Source of the DNA: Liolophura sinensis
Taxonomy: Eukaryota > Mollusca > Polyplacophora > Chitonida > Chitonidae
Length of the DNA stretch: 64,000 bases
Direction of reading: 5' to 3'
Assembly (NCBI RefSeq): GCF_032854445.1
Contig: NW_027017962.1
Location: 124,001-188,000, forward strand
The notes beneath the pieces are model-generated. The model ran no database searches. It saw nothing but the letters and a program-made list of their open reading frames with translations, and was not told the DNA's origin. The translations under genes and the position numbers were made by a program. Positions 40,401 through 51,567 of this stretch are shown in pieces (within the stretch, counting starts at the first letter, position 1; every line of letters starts with the position of its first letter).

Positions 40401-43400
40401 GTGACCTTCTGTTTCCCGTCTGGAAACTGTGGATGCCTAAATGGCTTAGACGGATCGCCTGCTTTTTCGAAAGCTTTAGTGTGAGTATATGTATCTAATC
40501 ATGGTTAAACATACGAACGTTATGTAATGAACTAAAAGAAAAGGCCATTCAGTCAAAACGTTGCTTATTGTTATTGCTTTGTTGTTCAAAGTATAAGTGT
40601 AAGTGGCTTTTTGCTGGTCATGTAGCTTTGGTGATACGGCATCTGCATTGAGACCTTGGGGGGTGGACTTTGTAAATTGCAGAGAGTGTATATCCCATAT
40701 GCGTCCAAAACACGTGATGGCACATGCCTTGGTTTTTCGTTGAAAATTGCACAGTGTGGAAATAAGACTGTCTTTTTATTTGTTTAAATTTTTAAATCTT
40801 TTTTATAGGATAAGCGGAGGAGCAAAGTTCTTCAGGCGACATGTGCTTACAAGTAAGACAATCGTAATAAAATAATGCTTCCCATTTTATGATGATCCAT
40901 TTGAAAAGTTCTCACATGAAATGTTAAATAAATACCAGTAAACTGGCAGCAAATCTATATATTCATTAGGTTTTCAAGCCTTTCGGTTTGAAATCCTATA
41001 GGAGTTTTTAGGATTATTATTATTTTTCTCGACGAAACTGTGTCACGTTTTTGGAGAAAACGATCAGCCAGAAATTCATGAAACTTCAGTATGTTTTAAG
41101 GTAAGGGTTACGTGCCCTGTAACTTTTGAGCTGATTCGGTCTCTTAAATTGGTGGCCATATTTGGAGTTCAACGAAAACTATCCGAGGGTAATGAATCTA
41201 CTGACATCAAAATACTGCATGTGTTTTCTCCATGGCCTTTTCCAACATTTTGTAGTTTTTCGATTTTTATGTAAATTAGTCTTTCGCTGAAATTTGAAAA
41301 TAGTGCAAAACTAGGTAAATGTAACAAACGGTCAAGAAAACGGCAAAACCTTCTTTACTGTGGGAAATAGTACATATGATGCAGTTTTGGACAGTGATTC
41401 CGAACATGCAATTTTTGCAAAACCGGAAGTATGACATCAAACCGGAAATATAACTAAAAAATCGCACTTTCCTAATCTGAAAAATTTCTGCAGCTAAAAC
41501 GGCATGGTGAAACTTAGGTTTAATCTAAACATTCAGATGTACGGATATACAATGAGTGAGCAAATGAGTTTTAGTTGAAACAGCGGAAGTGATGATGAGT
41601 GAAACTCTTTGTTTTATTTAAAAAATTCTAAACTTGTTACCTGACGTAGTCTAACATCGTGATCACGAAATCGAAAAGCGCAATTTCCCGCATATTTGCA
41701 GGTCACGTGAAATAACAGTTTTACGGCTGTTGTCTTCATTATCTCTCATCTGTATTGCTGTAATATAGTTGTGTATGGTAATGACACTCTGCGTGCGAAA
41801 GGGTTTAAATGTTTAGCCGTCCGCAACTGTTTGAACAGGTTTACTTCCCAGTTTGGCTGCTGTAGGTACAGGTGTAGATTATGAAGAGTTTTAATCTCAC
41901 CGGTGCTTTGATGTCGGTAACTTTCTTTATGGCGTTTTAAAAATGTTTAGGGCAATGTTCAGTACACAGTAAGCCTTTTGAGTTGACTCGAGGTTGTCAT
42001 TACAAATAGATTGACACTTTTTCTACACGCCCTTTTCACTTTACTAATGTGTTTTCGTCTCTCCACAGCTCTGTCTCCGACTGGTGCACTCTTACAGGCC
42101 AGGCGCGGGTATGTTCTTCTGTCAGCTCAGTATACATGACTTATATATCAAGATGGCAAGAATGGCGTGAATTGATGCAGACAGGCTATAGTTCCTATCA
42201 TTTCCTTAATGAGAAGTGCTGAATGAGTCCTCATCAAGCGCCGCTCACTCGATATGACACGATTTGTCCTATGGACTAGTCGAATTCAGTTCGACAAATG
42301 GGATGAGAATGGGACAAGCCGCGTTCAGACCATGTGATTTACCAAGCGCCTGTACAATGGTATTGACGGATCTGCTCGGCAAGCGGACCGTGTAACCGCA
42401 CCGTGTAACCGCCGTGTTCAGACCATGTGATTTACCAAGCGCCTGTACAATGGTATTGACGGATCTGCTCGGCAAGCGCACCGTGTAACCGCACCGTGTA
42501 ACCGCCGTGTTCAGACCATGTGATTTACCAAGCGCCTGTACAATGGTATTGACGGATCTGCTCGGCAAGCGCACCATGTAACCGCACCGTGTAACCGCCG
42601 TGTTCAGACCATGTGATTTACCAAGCGCCTGTACAATGGTATTGACGGATCTGCTCGGCAAGCGCACCGTGTAACCGCACCGTGTAACCGCACCGTGTAA
42701 CCGCCGTGTTCAGACCATGTGATTTACCAAGCGCCTGTACAATGGTATTGACGGATCTGCTCGGCAAGCGCACCGTGTAACCGCACCGTGTAACCGCCGT
42801 GTTCAGACCATGTGATTTACCAAGCGCCTGTACAATGGTATTGACGGATCTGCTCGGCAAGCGCACCGTGTAACCGCACCGTGTAACCGCCGTGTTCAGA
42901 CCATGTGATTTACCAAGCGCCTGTACAATGGTATTGACGGATCTGCTCGGCAAGCGCACCGTGTAACCGCACCGTGTAACCGCCGTGTTCAGACCACGTG
43001 ATTTACCAAGCGCCTGTACAATGGTATTGACGGATCTGCTCGGCAAGCGCACCGTGTAACCGCACCGTGTAACCGCCGTGTTCAGACCATGTGATTTGCC
43101 AAGCGCCTGTACAATGGTATTGACGGATCTGCTCAGCAAGCGCACCGTGTAACCGCACCGTGTAACCGCCGTGTTCAGACCATGCGGTTTGCCAAGCGCT
43201 GTACAGTCGCATTGACGGATCGACTCAACAAGCGCACCTTGTAATGACCGCGTTCAGACAACGCGATTTACCAAGCACTATACAATGGCGCGAAATTTTC
43301 TATTTGAAATGGACTAGTCGAATTTGACATATCGAATCGGTAAGAACACCGTGTAACCGCGGCTTTAGGCCTACATCACAAGAAGTGTTGCAGGGGACAT

Positions 43401-45893
43401 ATACATGTATATGTAATAATTTGTCGTATAATTTGATGAAGACGCCATCATATGACCATGCGGTTATCTAATGCAGGTAAGTGATGTCTGTTTCGCAGAA
43501 GAGACTTGACATCATTAAAGTTTTCGGTTATCTGAGTCTGTGGCACAAAATAATGATAACTTGGGATTTAAAGGTGATACACAGCCCTATCCTTTGTGGA
43601 ATGTCGTAAGTAAAGGTCTTTATAAAAGCTTTTCAGATTTCCCTTTCTGCTCCAGACATATCGACTTCGGGTTATAAAAGAGTGGAAGGAAGAAAACCTT
43701 GATGCAGTGATCTGTCCGCCGTGCGCATGCGTGGCAATGCCTGATGGTTTAGCCACCAGGTTGGGAGGTAGGCTGGTCAAAATTTTGTTGGGTTTCATTC
43801 CAGAGATTTGAATAGAATCATTGATAGAAATGCGTATACGTGCCAGTCCCACCAAGCATGGTTTGTTAGTTTTCAGGCGGGCTTCTTATGCTCAAAGTGT
43901 CATTTATGTTGACCACTTCGGTGGCCTAATGGATAGAGTGTCCCCCTCAAAGTCGGGAGAACCGGGAACAAACCCGGGTTGGGTTATACTAAAGACTTTA
44001 AGAATGGCATTCGTGGCTGTCTGGTTTTGCACTCAGCACCGAGAGGTTAGTGGAAGCAAACTGGACAGGTTGGCGCAATGTCTGTATAATGTGACTGGAT
44101 AGGATCTCATGTCTGGTGTCTTCGGCATAATGGCTTAGTTCAGTGGCGCATCCTCCGTGGCCAGCAGGCCAGCCCGGTGCAATGAACCTGGAGCTATGAC
44201 CTATGAAGTCCTGCTCACGCTGCCTTCCTATCCGTTCGCTCGTGGGAAGGTCTGTCGACAACCTGCGCATGGTCGTGAATTTCCCCCTGGGCTTTGCTCG
44301 GTTTCCTCCCACCATAACTTAGTCCACCGTTATATATGCGTGAAATATTCTTAAGTGTGGCGTATAACATCAATCAAATAAATAAATAATAAATACTTCA
44401 GAGGCGGCAACGCTTTGGCGGTATGGTCTCTGCCGCAGGAAGACACAGTATATGTACATATATCTAATGACTTCTCGTCTTCAAGTACGAGGCGAAATCC
44501 CAAGCACATACAGTTACATGTACGGTATCTTTGGCAGGATGTCACGTAGGTGACGCCATCGTAATATGACGTGAGCACATGGTAATATCTTAGGCACAAG
44601 ACATTATTTATGCAATCAATTCTTCCAGTTCTGTAGTTTTGTCACTCAGTGTATACACGTAGTAGCCCCTTTAATTAATTTCCCGGTGAGTAGACTTTAC
44701 TTTTGAGAGACCTGCTGAGTGATTACTGCATAGGCCTAAGTTGTCTTTTTACATTTCTACATGATTTTTTAAACAGTGCAACAAAAGTAAGATCCCCACC
44801 CTCCAACGTTTTGGGGGAAACTTACTTTTGTTGCACTGTATATTTATCATATCTGTAATTTACACCATTTACTCCAGATACATGGTAGAGGGATATACGA
44901 CATTATAACAAAAGCATGGTATCTCCGACCACTTCATTTGTTCCTTTATCGTTGGATTTCACAGTGATTTACAGTTACACGTTCTTGTACAACGTGCTGA
45001 ATTTCCCGGCGGGTGTGGTGCCCGTCACCACTGTGAACCGTGAGGACATTACAAGATTGCAAGAGTACCCTGCGGACTGTGACGGGCAGAGGGTGATGAA
45101 ACGGGTCAGTACAGCCGTTTGCATCTCATTTATTGATATATTCATTTCATTGATGCTGATGGACGTATTCTGTTCAAACATGGCTGGTCAGGTGATGGAA
45201 ATCAGATGATAAAACACCGTCCTTCGCCACCTGGCAAAGCTCGTCATTCAAAGGTACAGTCGAATCAGAGAGAGCTTTATTCAGTCCCACGACCGTACTG
45301 GCCAGGGACCAAGAGAGTAACACTATAGAACACTAAGCCTGCGTGAGCCCAGCCTGGATGTCAAGTCTGTATTAGGTCACTCTCCTTGGTCTGCATCTCG
45401 AGGCTAGGGGCTAAGGACTGACGCAAATGTGTATGTTTCTGATGTTGTCTAATTTCTTCAGTTATCCACTGCAGCTGAGTCTGGAAATTCAGGAGATAAT
45501 AGACTTAATATGGGTTGGATAATGACTGTACAGCCCGGATTTTAGCACTAACAAAGTGAGCTTGTAACGTTGTGGCTGTAGTCCTAAGTTGTGCCGCAAT
45601 CCGGTTTAATCCCTGATCCAGCTGCCGTGGATTTCTTTGCTTCAGTCTGTATTTGTTACATCATTTTGGTGGTAAATCGATGTTTCATCTTGTTTTGTTT
45701 TTAAAATAACCCACCACCGAGTAAATCCATAATCTGAATTCTTCTCAGTAACCAACCATCTTCTGACCCTCAGGCCATGCAGGGGTCCGAAGGGATGCCG
45801 GTCGGGGTTCAATGTGTGGGCCTGCCCTTCCAGGAGGAACTGGTGTTACGTGTGATGAAAGCCGTGGAGGATGGCCTCAAGGTCCAAAGATAA
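28188..45893 (+). CDS. FAAH: fatty-acid amide hydrolase, 17 coding exons, intact
   Basis: A membrane-bound serine hydrolase of the amidase-signature family that breaks down fatty-acid amides such as anandamide and oleamide. Exons: 28188-28403, 29763-29876, 31312-31368, 32310-32384, 33316-33390, 33689-33750, 36306-36512, 36712-36746, 36958-37082, 38309-38434, 40045-40142, 40381-40480, 40809-40852, 42069-42108, 43656-43767, 44965-45104, 45774-45893. They sum to 1746 nt (581 codons plus stop), very near the 579 residues of human FAAH, and all phases agree. Exon 1 gives an N-terminal membrane span. Exon 4 has the catalytic Lys (PISLKDY). Exon 7 has TPGGSSGGEGALIGG and GTDMGGSVRVPAAFCG with both catalytic serines of the Ser-Ser-Lys triad. 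Exon 16 has YNVLNFPAGVVPVTTV and exon 17 GMPVGVQCVGLPFQEE. The N-terminal span fits FAAH1 better than FAAH2. Nine or more introns carry minisatellites. Confidence 0.95.
28404..29013 (+). repeat. 46-bp array carrying splice donors, FAAH intron 1
   Basis: About 13 units starting at the exon 1 donor. The first interval is shortened to 38 bp and the next are 46 bp. Each unit carries TTGAG or TCGAG followed by GTAAGACCAGTGAG, copying the real junction TTGAG|GTAAGGCCAG. Unit-to-unit identity is high. Confidence 0.92.
29350..29665 (+). mobile_element. probable tRNA-derived SINE
   Basis: CGGCTGAATGGTTAAG resembles an A box and GTGAGTTCAATTCC a B box at tRNA-like spacing. The rest resembles no other copy in the window, so the 3' boundary is approximate. 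Located in FAAH intron 1. Confidence 0.5.
30731..30880 (-). mobile_element. truncated tRNA-derived SINE
   Basis: Only the tail and body of the 16055-type family: TTATTTATTTATTTG, GCCGTACTCAAGAATATTTC, CGACGGCGGCCAGCATTATG and GACCATCCGCAGGCTGCTGG. The tRNA-like head is missing. Confidence 0.8.
31455..32130 (+). repeat. 25-bp array, FAAH intron 3
   Basis: About 27 copies of a unit with GTGTAAGTTTGGCAGCGTGA and a variable GTTAYGT end. It begins about 86 bp after the exon 3 donor GAG|GTAAGTATA and repeats a donor-like GTAAGTTTGG in the sense strand, but contains no exon sequence. Confidence 0.92.
32540..32950. repeat. ~52-bp array, FAAH intron 4
   Basis: About eight copies of a unit with GTTACTTGATAGAGCGATCA and GTGTACATTGGCAGTGGTC. 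The spacing is 51-60 bp. No splice-donor consensus in the unit. Confidence 0.88.
33035..33100. repeat. 20-bp short array
   Basis: Three to four copies of CACCCTGACTCAGCTTGACT in FAAH intron 4. Confidence 0.85.
33689..33750 (+). CDS. FAAH: FAAH exon 6, source of the 77-bp array
   Basis: Encodes VLKKQGAVPFVITNAPQMHLS, aligned to the family's LKLQGAVPFVHTNVPQSMLS. The acceptor is TTACAG and the donor is CTGTC|GTAAGTAAAG, phase 2, joining to exon 7 (S/FACVNPLFGY). The last 38 nt of this exon plus the first 39 nt of the intron form the repeat unit that follows. Confidence 0.92.
33713..35525 (+). repeat. 77-bp array of exon end + donor + intron start, FAAH intron 6
   Basis: About 23 copies at a strict 77-bp spacing (donor GT at 33751, 33828, 33905 and so on). 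Each copy has the coding stretch CGTTTGTCATTACTAACGC, the end CATCTGTC or CATTTGTC, and GTAAGTAAAG. At least two copies, near 34906 and 34983, have GTCAGT instead. More diverged remnants continue to about 35700. In any copy, reading through the junction gives TAA at once. Confidence 0.95.
35873..36260. repeat. 22-bp array, FAAH intron 6
   Basis: About 17 copies of GTATCAGTTACAGTAGTACA-like units, ending shortly before the exon 7 acceptor. Confidence 0.9.
36306..36512 (+). CDS. FAAH: FAAH exon 7: amidase signature
   Basis: FACVNPLFGYTGNP leads into TPGGSSGGEGALIGGHGSIL and then GIGTDMGGSVRVPAAFCGTC. GGSSGG contains the bridging serine and GTDMGGS the nucleophile serine of the Ser-Ser-Lys triad. 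Both are present, so the enzyme should be active. The donor is TTTAG|GTATGG. Confidence 0.97.
37318..37620. repeat. 44-bp array, FAAH intron 9
   Basis: About six copies of a unit with ATCCGGTTAGTTTTAGTGAC and ACGGTGCCGAGACACGGTG. Confidence 0.9.
37815..37990. repeat. ~45-bp array, FAAH intron 9
   Basis: About four diverged copies of a unit with GTTGTATATAACATATTCAC and ATTGTTGTACTGT. Confidence 0.75.
38006..38257 (+). mobile_element. tRNA-derived SINE copy
   Basis: 16055-type family: TAATGACCCAGGAGCCTCTT, the B-box region GTGAGTTCAAGTCCAG, GGTTTCCTCCCACCATAATG-like body, and a tail of about eight AAAT units. The extreme 5' head is missing. It ends just upstream of FAAH exon 10. Confidence 0.82.
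38435..39018 (+). repeat. 32-bp array starting at the exon 10 donor, FAAH intron 10
   Basis: About 18 copies of a unit made of GTACATGTATGGCATGGCGT and CCAGATGTAAGT. It begins within a few bases of the authentic donor ACG|GTATGTACATG, and each unit repeats GTAAGTGTACATG in the sense strand. Long minus-strand ORFs in all three frames are by-products of the repeat. Confidence 0.93.
39078..39365. repeat. 18-bp CT-rich array with a GATC in each unit, FAAH intron 10
   Basis: About 16 copies of CCTGATCGCCCTCATTCC. Degenerate CCTGATCGCCCTCTCCAC-like units continue to about 39860. The strong pyrimidine bias keeps several ORFs open on both strands; none looks like a protein. Confidence 0.92.
40853..42068. 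other. FAAH intron 13, nothing recognised
   Basis: Unique-looking AT-rich intron with no array or SINE that I can identify. Confidence 0.5.
42315..43215. repeat. 93-bp array, FAAH intron 14
   Basis: About nine to ten copies of a unit with GTGTTCAGACCATGTGATTT, ACCAAGCGCCTGTACAATGG and ACCGTGTAACCGC. One unit has an extra ACCGTGTAACCGC block (about 42670-42700). Because 93 is 3 x 31, a 31-residue peptide repeat stays open on the minus strand; I do not call it a gene. Confidence 0.93.
43905..44200 (+). mobile_element. tRNA-derived SINE (fourth family)
   Basis: CGGTGGCCTAATGGATAGAG is a tRNA A-box-like head and CAAACCCGGGTT lies at B-box distance. Body motifs include AGAATGGCATTCGTGGCTGT and TCATGTCTGGTGTCTTCGGC. 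It runs into the next SINE fragment, so the junction is approximate. Located in FAAH intron 15. Confidence 0.7.
44205..44397 (+). mobile_element. truncated tRNA-derived SINE
   Basis: 3' part of the 16055-type family: GGGAAGGTCTGTCGACAACC, GGTTTCCTCCCACCATAAC, GAAATATTCTTAAGTGTGGC and an AATAAATAAATAA tail. It directly follows the fourth-family SINE. Confidence 0.78.
44773..44839. mobile_element. 67-bp perfect-stem inverted repeat
   Basis: ACAGTGCAACAAAAGTAAG (44773-44791) is the exact reverse complement of 44821-44839, with a 29-nt loop. Inverted ends starting CAGTGC are common in Tc1/mariner-type elements, so this may be a very short non-autonomous copy. No clear target-site duplication. 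Located in FAAH intron 15. Confidence 0.6.
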
Positions 45894-46136
45894 GGTTGCA
45901 CAGAGCAGCGATCTCACGATCTTCCCAGAGGAACTACAGTTACGTGAGATAAAAGCCGTGAGAGATAAGCTCATGACCCATTTATAAACCAGTAGAGGGC
46001 GCGCATCGTGCAAACTAATCGAGGACTACAATGAAACTTTTTCTCGTCTGGAATGGATAATGGCTTCCCTGTAACACTTTCCTTAGATTAGTACTTCATT
46101 ATAATAGATTACTATTTACTCTCGCGAATGGGCGTG

Positions 46137-46142
46137 AATAAA
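46137..46142 (+). terminator. candidate polyadenylation signal of FAAH
   Basis: AATAAA about 245 nt after the FAAH stop codon at 45893. It is the first clear one downstream. Confidence 0.5.
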
Positions 46143-46483
46143 TGACGAGTAAGTTATGTTGAGGTTTCTTGGTATATTTCAACTTAAACCTGGAATTAAC
46201 CTTTACCAGAACAAAGGTCCCTTAGTCTGGCATTTAACATAAGACTGGTATTAAGATTAAAGGCAAAGAAAACACTAATATGAAGTATGTGCCAAATGAA
46301 AGATCATTAAACACTGTCCACAAAAATAGTTCGATTTAGTGTTTTAGAATTTTCTCAAACTGATAAAATGCATTTGAAATTTTGGATTCTACGGTGGCCT
46401 TTTCTGACAGTGTTGGGCCAGGTGATGTCACATCAGATTTTTGCCACAAAACACACGGACATTTCATTATTGAAAATGCACAG

Positions 46484-46738
46484 ATATAGAGATGTGTGAA
46501 TACGCTCGCCGCATGGATCTTGACACGAGCTAATTCAAGCCCACAAATATAGAGATGTGTGAATACGCTCGCCGCATGGATCTTGACACGAGCTAATTCA
46601 AGCCCACAAATATAGAGATGTGTGAATACGCTCGCCGCATGGATCTTGACACGAGCTATTTCAAGCCCACAAATATAGAGATGTGTGAATACGCTCGTCG
46701 CATGGATCTTGACACGAGCTATTTCAAGCCCACAAATA
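46484..46738. repeat. 63-bp array
   Basis: Four almost identical copies of a unit with ATAGAGATGTGTGAATACGC and CGCATGGATCTTGACACGAG, in the FAAH 3' flank. Confidence 0.93.
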
Positions 46739-48890
46739 TGGCTGTAACATCACTGATACCCTTCGTTTCACCACAGACCACTGTAAAATCTGATTAAATC
46801 CATTTTACTCGATTGGAAACATTCTGAAAAAAAGAAATCAGAATATTTTCTTGTACACTTTTAATTGGTCTTTCATCTGATGTACACTTCGTTTTGGTGT
46901 TTTCTTTGCCTTAAAGGTATAACATCTAACATACATGGGGCTTAGTAGAATATTGTGACAATACGGATGCATGTAATTCCATTTTCTTAAATATTAATAC
47001 ATGCATAGATCTATAACTACATGTATTTTGATTTAATTTGAATTATACGGTCATTTATTTTCTTGTTGTTTAATGATATACTCAAGAATAGTATATACTA
47101 GTAAAGTGCCATGGGAGGGGAGGCGGGGGCGTCAATGTAAGGAATGGATATAAACCACTGACCTTTGGGAAGTTCACAACGGAATTTCTTTCGAGTAACT
47201 TTAGGATGTACGCCTTTTTCGTGGAAGACAAAGTGGTCTGAACAAACGTAAAACTATTGTTGTTCAGTCCCAAATCGAGTCATACCTCAGACCCTAACAC
47301 AGGTGACCTTGGCACTGCCTTATATGACTTATTTGTATAGTTGATTGGTGTTTTACGCCGTACTCAAGAATATTTCATTTATACGACGGCGGCCAGCATT
47401 ATGGTAGGAGAAAACCAGGTAGAGCCCGTGTGAAACCCACGACCATCTGCAGGCTGCTGAAGATCTTCCACGTATGGCCGGAGAGGAAACTAGCAGAGTG
47501 CCTTTATTTTACGTTAAACATAAAAGAACAGACCGAGTACTGACCAGCACAGTGTCCGTATGGTATGTGACAGGGTGGGACGTCATGTCTTGGACATGGC
47601 GTTCCAGTGAGGCAATGGATCTGGCCTGATACAAGGACATATACGGTCGTGATATTGCCGAAAAAGTAATTTAAAGCGATTAAAACCCCTATCAAACAAG
47701 AACACCCGTGGTGTTCACTTTGTTGTCATAAAGGGCTGCACAATGAGAGCAAGGGGATCTAGAAGTGTCCTGTCCACGGCCGGGCGATGAAACTCACGCC
47801 TCCTGGTTGAACTAAACGCCTAACTTGTATTCCTCTTTTCACTGACAGTGGTCACGTACATGGGGCCCTATATTATTTCTTTATTTCTAAGTGTATTTGC
47901 ATGTCTGGAAGGTAACCGCTAGGGTAGGCCTATTGTGGCAGGCCTATTGTGGTAGTGGTACATGCATATTTCAGTCGCTCACCCGCAACTCTCCTACATG
48001 TCATACGTTTCTGAAGCAAAAATATCATGCAAAATGGCGATGTTTATGCGACTTAAGAATTAAGCTGATTGCTTTAATTACCACACCCAGATACCTGCAT
48101 GGGGGTCCAGTCCCCCACACTTTCCTCAAAACACCACAAAGAAGCCATGGCCCGCTACATCAGTTTATTTCATCATCAGTAGTAATGCTGTAGATACGAC
48201 TGGTATATCTATACACAATTTCAGAGTTCACTTCAAATCTGTATTTCACCGAAGTAATATGGAATATTAAACAATTCATGAACATCGAGACGACTATGAA
48301 TCCTCATCTACAACCTGTAGTCTGAATGACAACTTATGATTATGACTATACCTACACAAGAACTTACCCACACACGTACTTACTATATGCTATGTCTCTG
48401 GAATATACATCCCATAAATGATTTACTATCAGATGTATGTTTTATCATTACCATATACTAGTATAAGTTTAACCATGATGCAGTCCACATGTAAAGGTCA
48501 ACAAGTAGATATATCTGTCTGACAAACTCAGTTCACATCCAAGTATATCATTTACACTACCTTTACTTGAAAAGGTTACCATAAAATGAGATGAACCTTC
48601 AAACTAATAATACACGACAGTATACAGAGCAGTATTGTAGACTACGATGGAGTTCGTAGGTTTGAACATAGCAGGAATATTACTTTTCAAACACACATGT
48701 ATTGTATGTATTAAAGTAGAAGTTGCTATGAATCACATTACCCATGTACCTGGTCAGACATGAACATATATCCAGCCAAGCCCTCATGCATGGTGAAAAC
48801 CCCTTAAGTCTACATCAGGGAACTCCACGATCTCTACACTCAGCTATACAGGGCGAGCATTAACAAAAAGCATAGATATACAGGAATACA
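46739..48890. other. intergenic region between FAAH and ACSS2
   Basis: AT-rich, containing one truncated SINE (47336-47497). No exon is recognised. The short ORFs at 47504-47695 and 47891-48193 show no family resemblance. Confidence 0.45.
47336..47497 (-). mobile_element. truncated tRNA-derived SINE
   Basis: Tail and body of the 16055-type family (GATTGGTGTTTTACGCCGTA, CGACGGCGGCCAGCATTATG, CACGTATGGCCGGAGAGGAA). The tRNA-like head is missing. Confidence 0.8.
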
Positions 48891-48894
48891 GGAC

Positions 48895-49330
48895 CATTCT
48901 ACTTAACTATAGGCATATTCTACTTAAATACAGGATCATTCTACTTAACTATAGGCATATTCTACTTAAACACAGGACCATTCTACTTAACTATAGGTAT
49001 TCTACTCAACTACACCATTTCCTTTAACTACAGGAGCATTCTATTTAACTATATAGGTGCATTCTATTTAACCACAGGAGCATTCTATTTAACTAAACAG
49101 GAGCATTCTATTTAACCACAGGAGCATTCTATTTAACTAAATAGGAGCATTCTATTTGACCACAGGAGCATTCTATTTAACTAAATAAGAGCATTCTATT
49201 TAACTAAATAAGAGCATTCTATTTAACTAAATAAGAGCATTCTATTTAACTAAATAAGAGCATTCTATTTAACCACAAGAGCATTCTATTTAACTATATA
49301 GGAGAATTCTAGCCAAATACAGGAGCATTT
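48895..49330. repeat. ~24-bp array, GAGCATTCTATTTAACTA type
   Basis: About 17 variable units built on GGAGCATTCTATTTAACTA with ACAGG or AATAAG linkers. It lies 3' of ACSS2 and may be transcribed in its 3' UTR. Confidence 0.88.
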
Positions 49331-49568
49331 TAGCAATCAGTAACAGCATTCCACATATTTTTTGGCTTCACTGTAGCGCACCATAACTCAGAGTTCACCA
49401 CTGCCAAAATAGTAGTCAGTTTCATGGGCTGAGGACATCTGAGCATCTTGGGTTGACGACCAATCTTTCACCGGCTACTGCCAGGCAATCCCATATTGTC
49501 AGTTGTTGTGGTGTGGAAGGATGGTAAACCTGCCAAAACTGCCCAACTAGCCCTATTGACATCTTACT

Positions 49569-50056
49569 GTCAAACTATTATAGTGGACACTAAATGGTAA
49601 TGAGGATTTCACTTATTGTCAAACTATTATAGTGGACACTAAATGATAATGAGGATTTCACTTATTGTCAAACTATGATAGTGGACACTAAATGATAATG
49701 AGGATTTCACTTATTGTCAAACTATGATAGTGGACACTAAATGATAATGAGGATTTCACTTATTGTCAAACTATGATAGTGGACACTAAGTGATAATGAG
49801 GATTTCACTTATTGTCAAACTATTATAGTGGACACTAAATGATAATGAGGATTTCACTTATTGTCAAACTATTATAGTGGACACTAAATGATAATGAGGA
49901 TTTCACTTATTGTCAAACTATTATAGTGGACACTAAATGATAATGAGGATTTCACTTATTGTCAAACTATGATAGTGGACACTAAATGATAATGAGGATT
50001 TCACTTATTGTCAAACTATGATAGTGGACACTAAATGATAATGAGGATTTCACTTG
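49569..50056. repeat. 49-bp array
   Basis: About ten nearly identical copies of a unit with GTCAAACTATTATAGTGGAC and ACTAAATGATAATGAGGATT. Confidence 0.95.
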
Positions 50057-50109
50057 ACAAAGTCAAGCTTTTCACTAATAATTACAGGAATATTTCAAGT
50101 TCAACATAC

Positions 50110-50460
50110 AAGTATTTTACCTCATTACATCTATAAGAATTCTGCCTCATTACATCTATAAGAATTGTACCTCCTTACATCTAAAAGAATTCTGCCTCAT
50201 TACATCTATAAGAATTCTACCTCATTACATCTATAAGAATTCTATCTCATTACATCTATAAGAATTCTACCTCATTACATCTATAAGAATTCTACTCATT
50301 ACATCTATAAGAATTCTACCTCATTATATCTATAAGAATTCTACCTCATTACATCTATAAGAATTCTGCCTCATTACATCTATAAGAATTCTATCTCATT
50401 ACATCTATAAGAATTCTACCTCATTACATCTATAAGAATTCTGCCTCATTACATCCATCA
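50110..50460. repeat. 25-bp array
   Basis: About 13-14 copies of CTCATTACATCTATAAGAAT plus TCTAC/TCTGC. It is followed to about 50610 by a few units of GGAGCATTCCATGTAACTAC. Confidence 0.93.
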
Positions 50461-51567
50461 GGACATTTTATTTCATCATGTGAGCATTCCAGTTTGCTAC
50501 AGCAGCATTCTACAGGAGCATTCCATGTGACTACAGGAGCATTCCATGTAACTAAAGGAGCATTCCATGTAGCTACAGGGGCATTCCATGTAACTACATG
50601 GGCATTTCAACTACTGAAGTGCAAAGCATATTTAACACACTGACACACACATATTCAAAGCTGCTGGTAGACTAGCCGACCCACATGGCACTACAATCAA
50701 AGCTGCGGATGCTAGACTAGCCGACTCACATGGCACTACAAGGAGGAGTGGCTTAAGACCGCACAAAGAAAAAAACAAGCCAACTTCGTCACTCAAGGCT
50801 TGGACTAGACAGTCTAGTAAACGAATAGCCTCTAACCCTGACTTGCACAGAAAAATAATATTTGCATGTACTGGTGTCAGACAGTTTTTTGACGTTCTTA
50901 TTAATAGTACGATCTATAAAAAGGAAAATAAAATGTAATAATTTACATGTACATCATATGGCATGGAAAAAACAAACAAGGAAACTTAAAGCCGTCAACA
51001 TTAACATGACCACGCTGGGGGAAGTTATTCTCATGAATGTGAGAACCTCTAACACAGACTTGTATAAACTGTACTCAGTGAATGAAGGAAATTTGATTGC
51101 TGTGGGTCACATCAGTCACATGATAGTTATATGTATACTGTGGAGAGAACATGGTCAAACCCAGAACTGTCATACTGCATGTAGTATGTTGTAATGTTTG
51201 CATATACTGACCTGTCACGGCAAAACATGAATTTGTTAAATTATCTGTGCTCCCAAATGGTGTCATAATGTTTTTTTCTGCATAGATAACACAGAGTTTT
51301 ATATGGTAATCAATGCTGAAATTTCACAGACGTTGAATAATGCTGTTTGATATTAACTGCTAGCTGCCTGATACAACTGTGTACCAGAGAAGTACTGTGC
51401 GTGTATAAAACATGGCAAACCTAGAAAGAAAAAAACCCCACAAAAAAATCAAACCATTAGCTAGATGCTACGTGTGAGTTTGCATCCCAGAGAAGATTTG
51501 AGCTGACATGACCTGCTGGAGGTGTGATGAATGCTACTATCAGCTGAGTGGCGACAGCGGTGTGAAC

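Noticed and set aside
42269-43145. Minus-strand ORFs of 132 and 175 codons with a 31-residue repeat
   Set aside because: Produced by the 93-bp period of an intronic array; no known family.
49569-50056. CRISPR-like regular repeats
   Set aside because: The units are contiguous without unique spacers and the DNA is eukaryotic. All arrays here are minisatellites.
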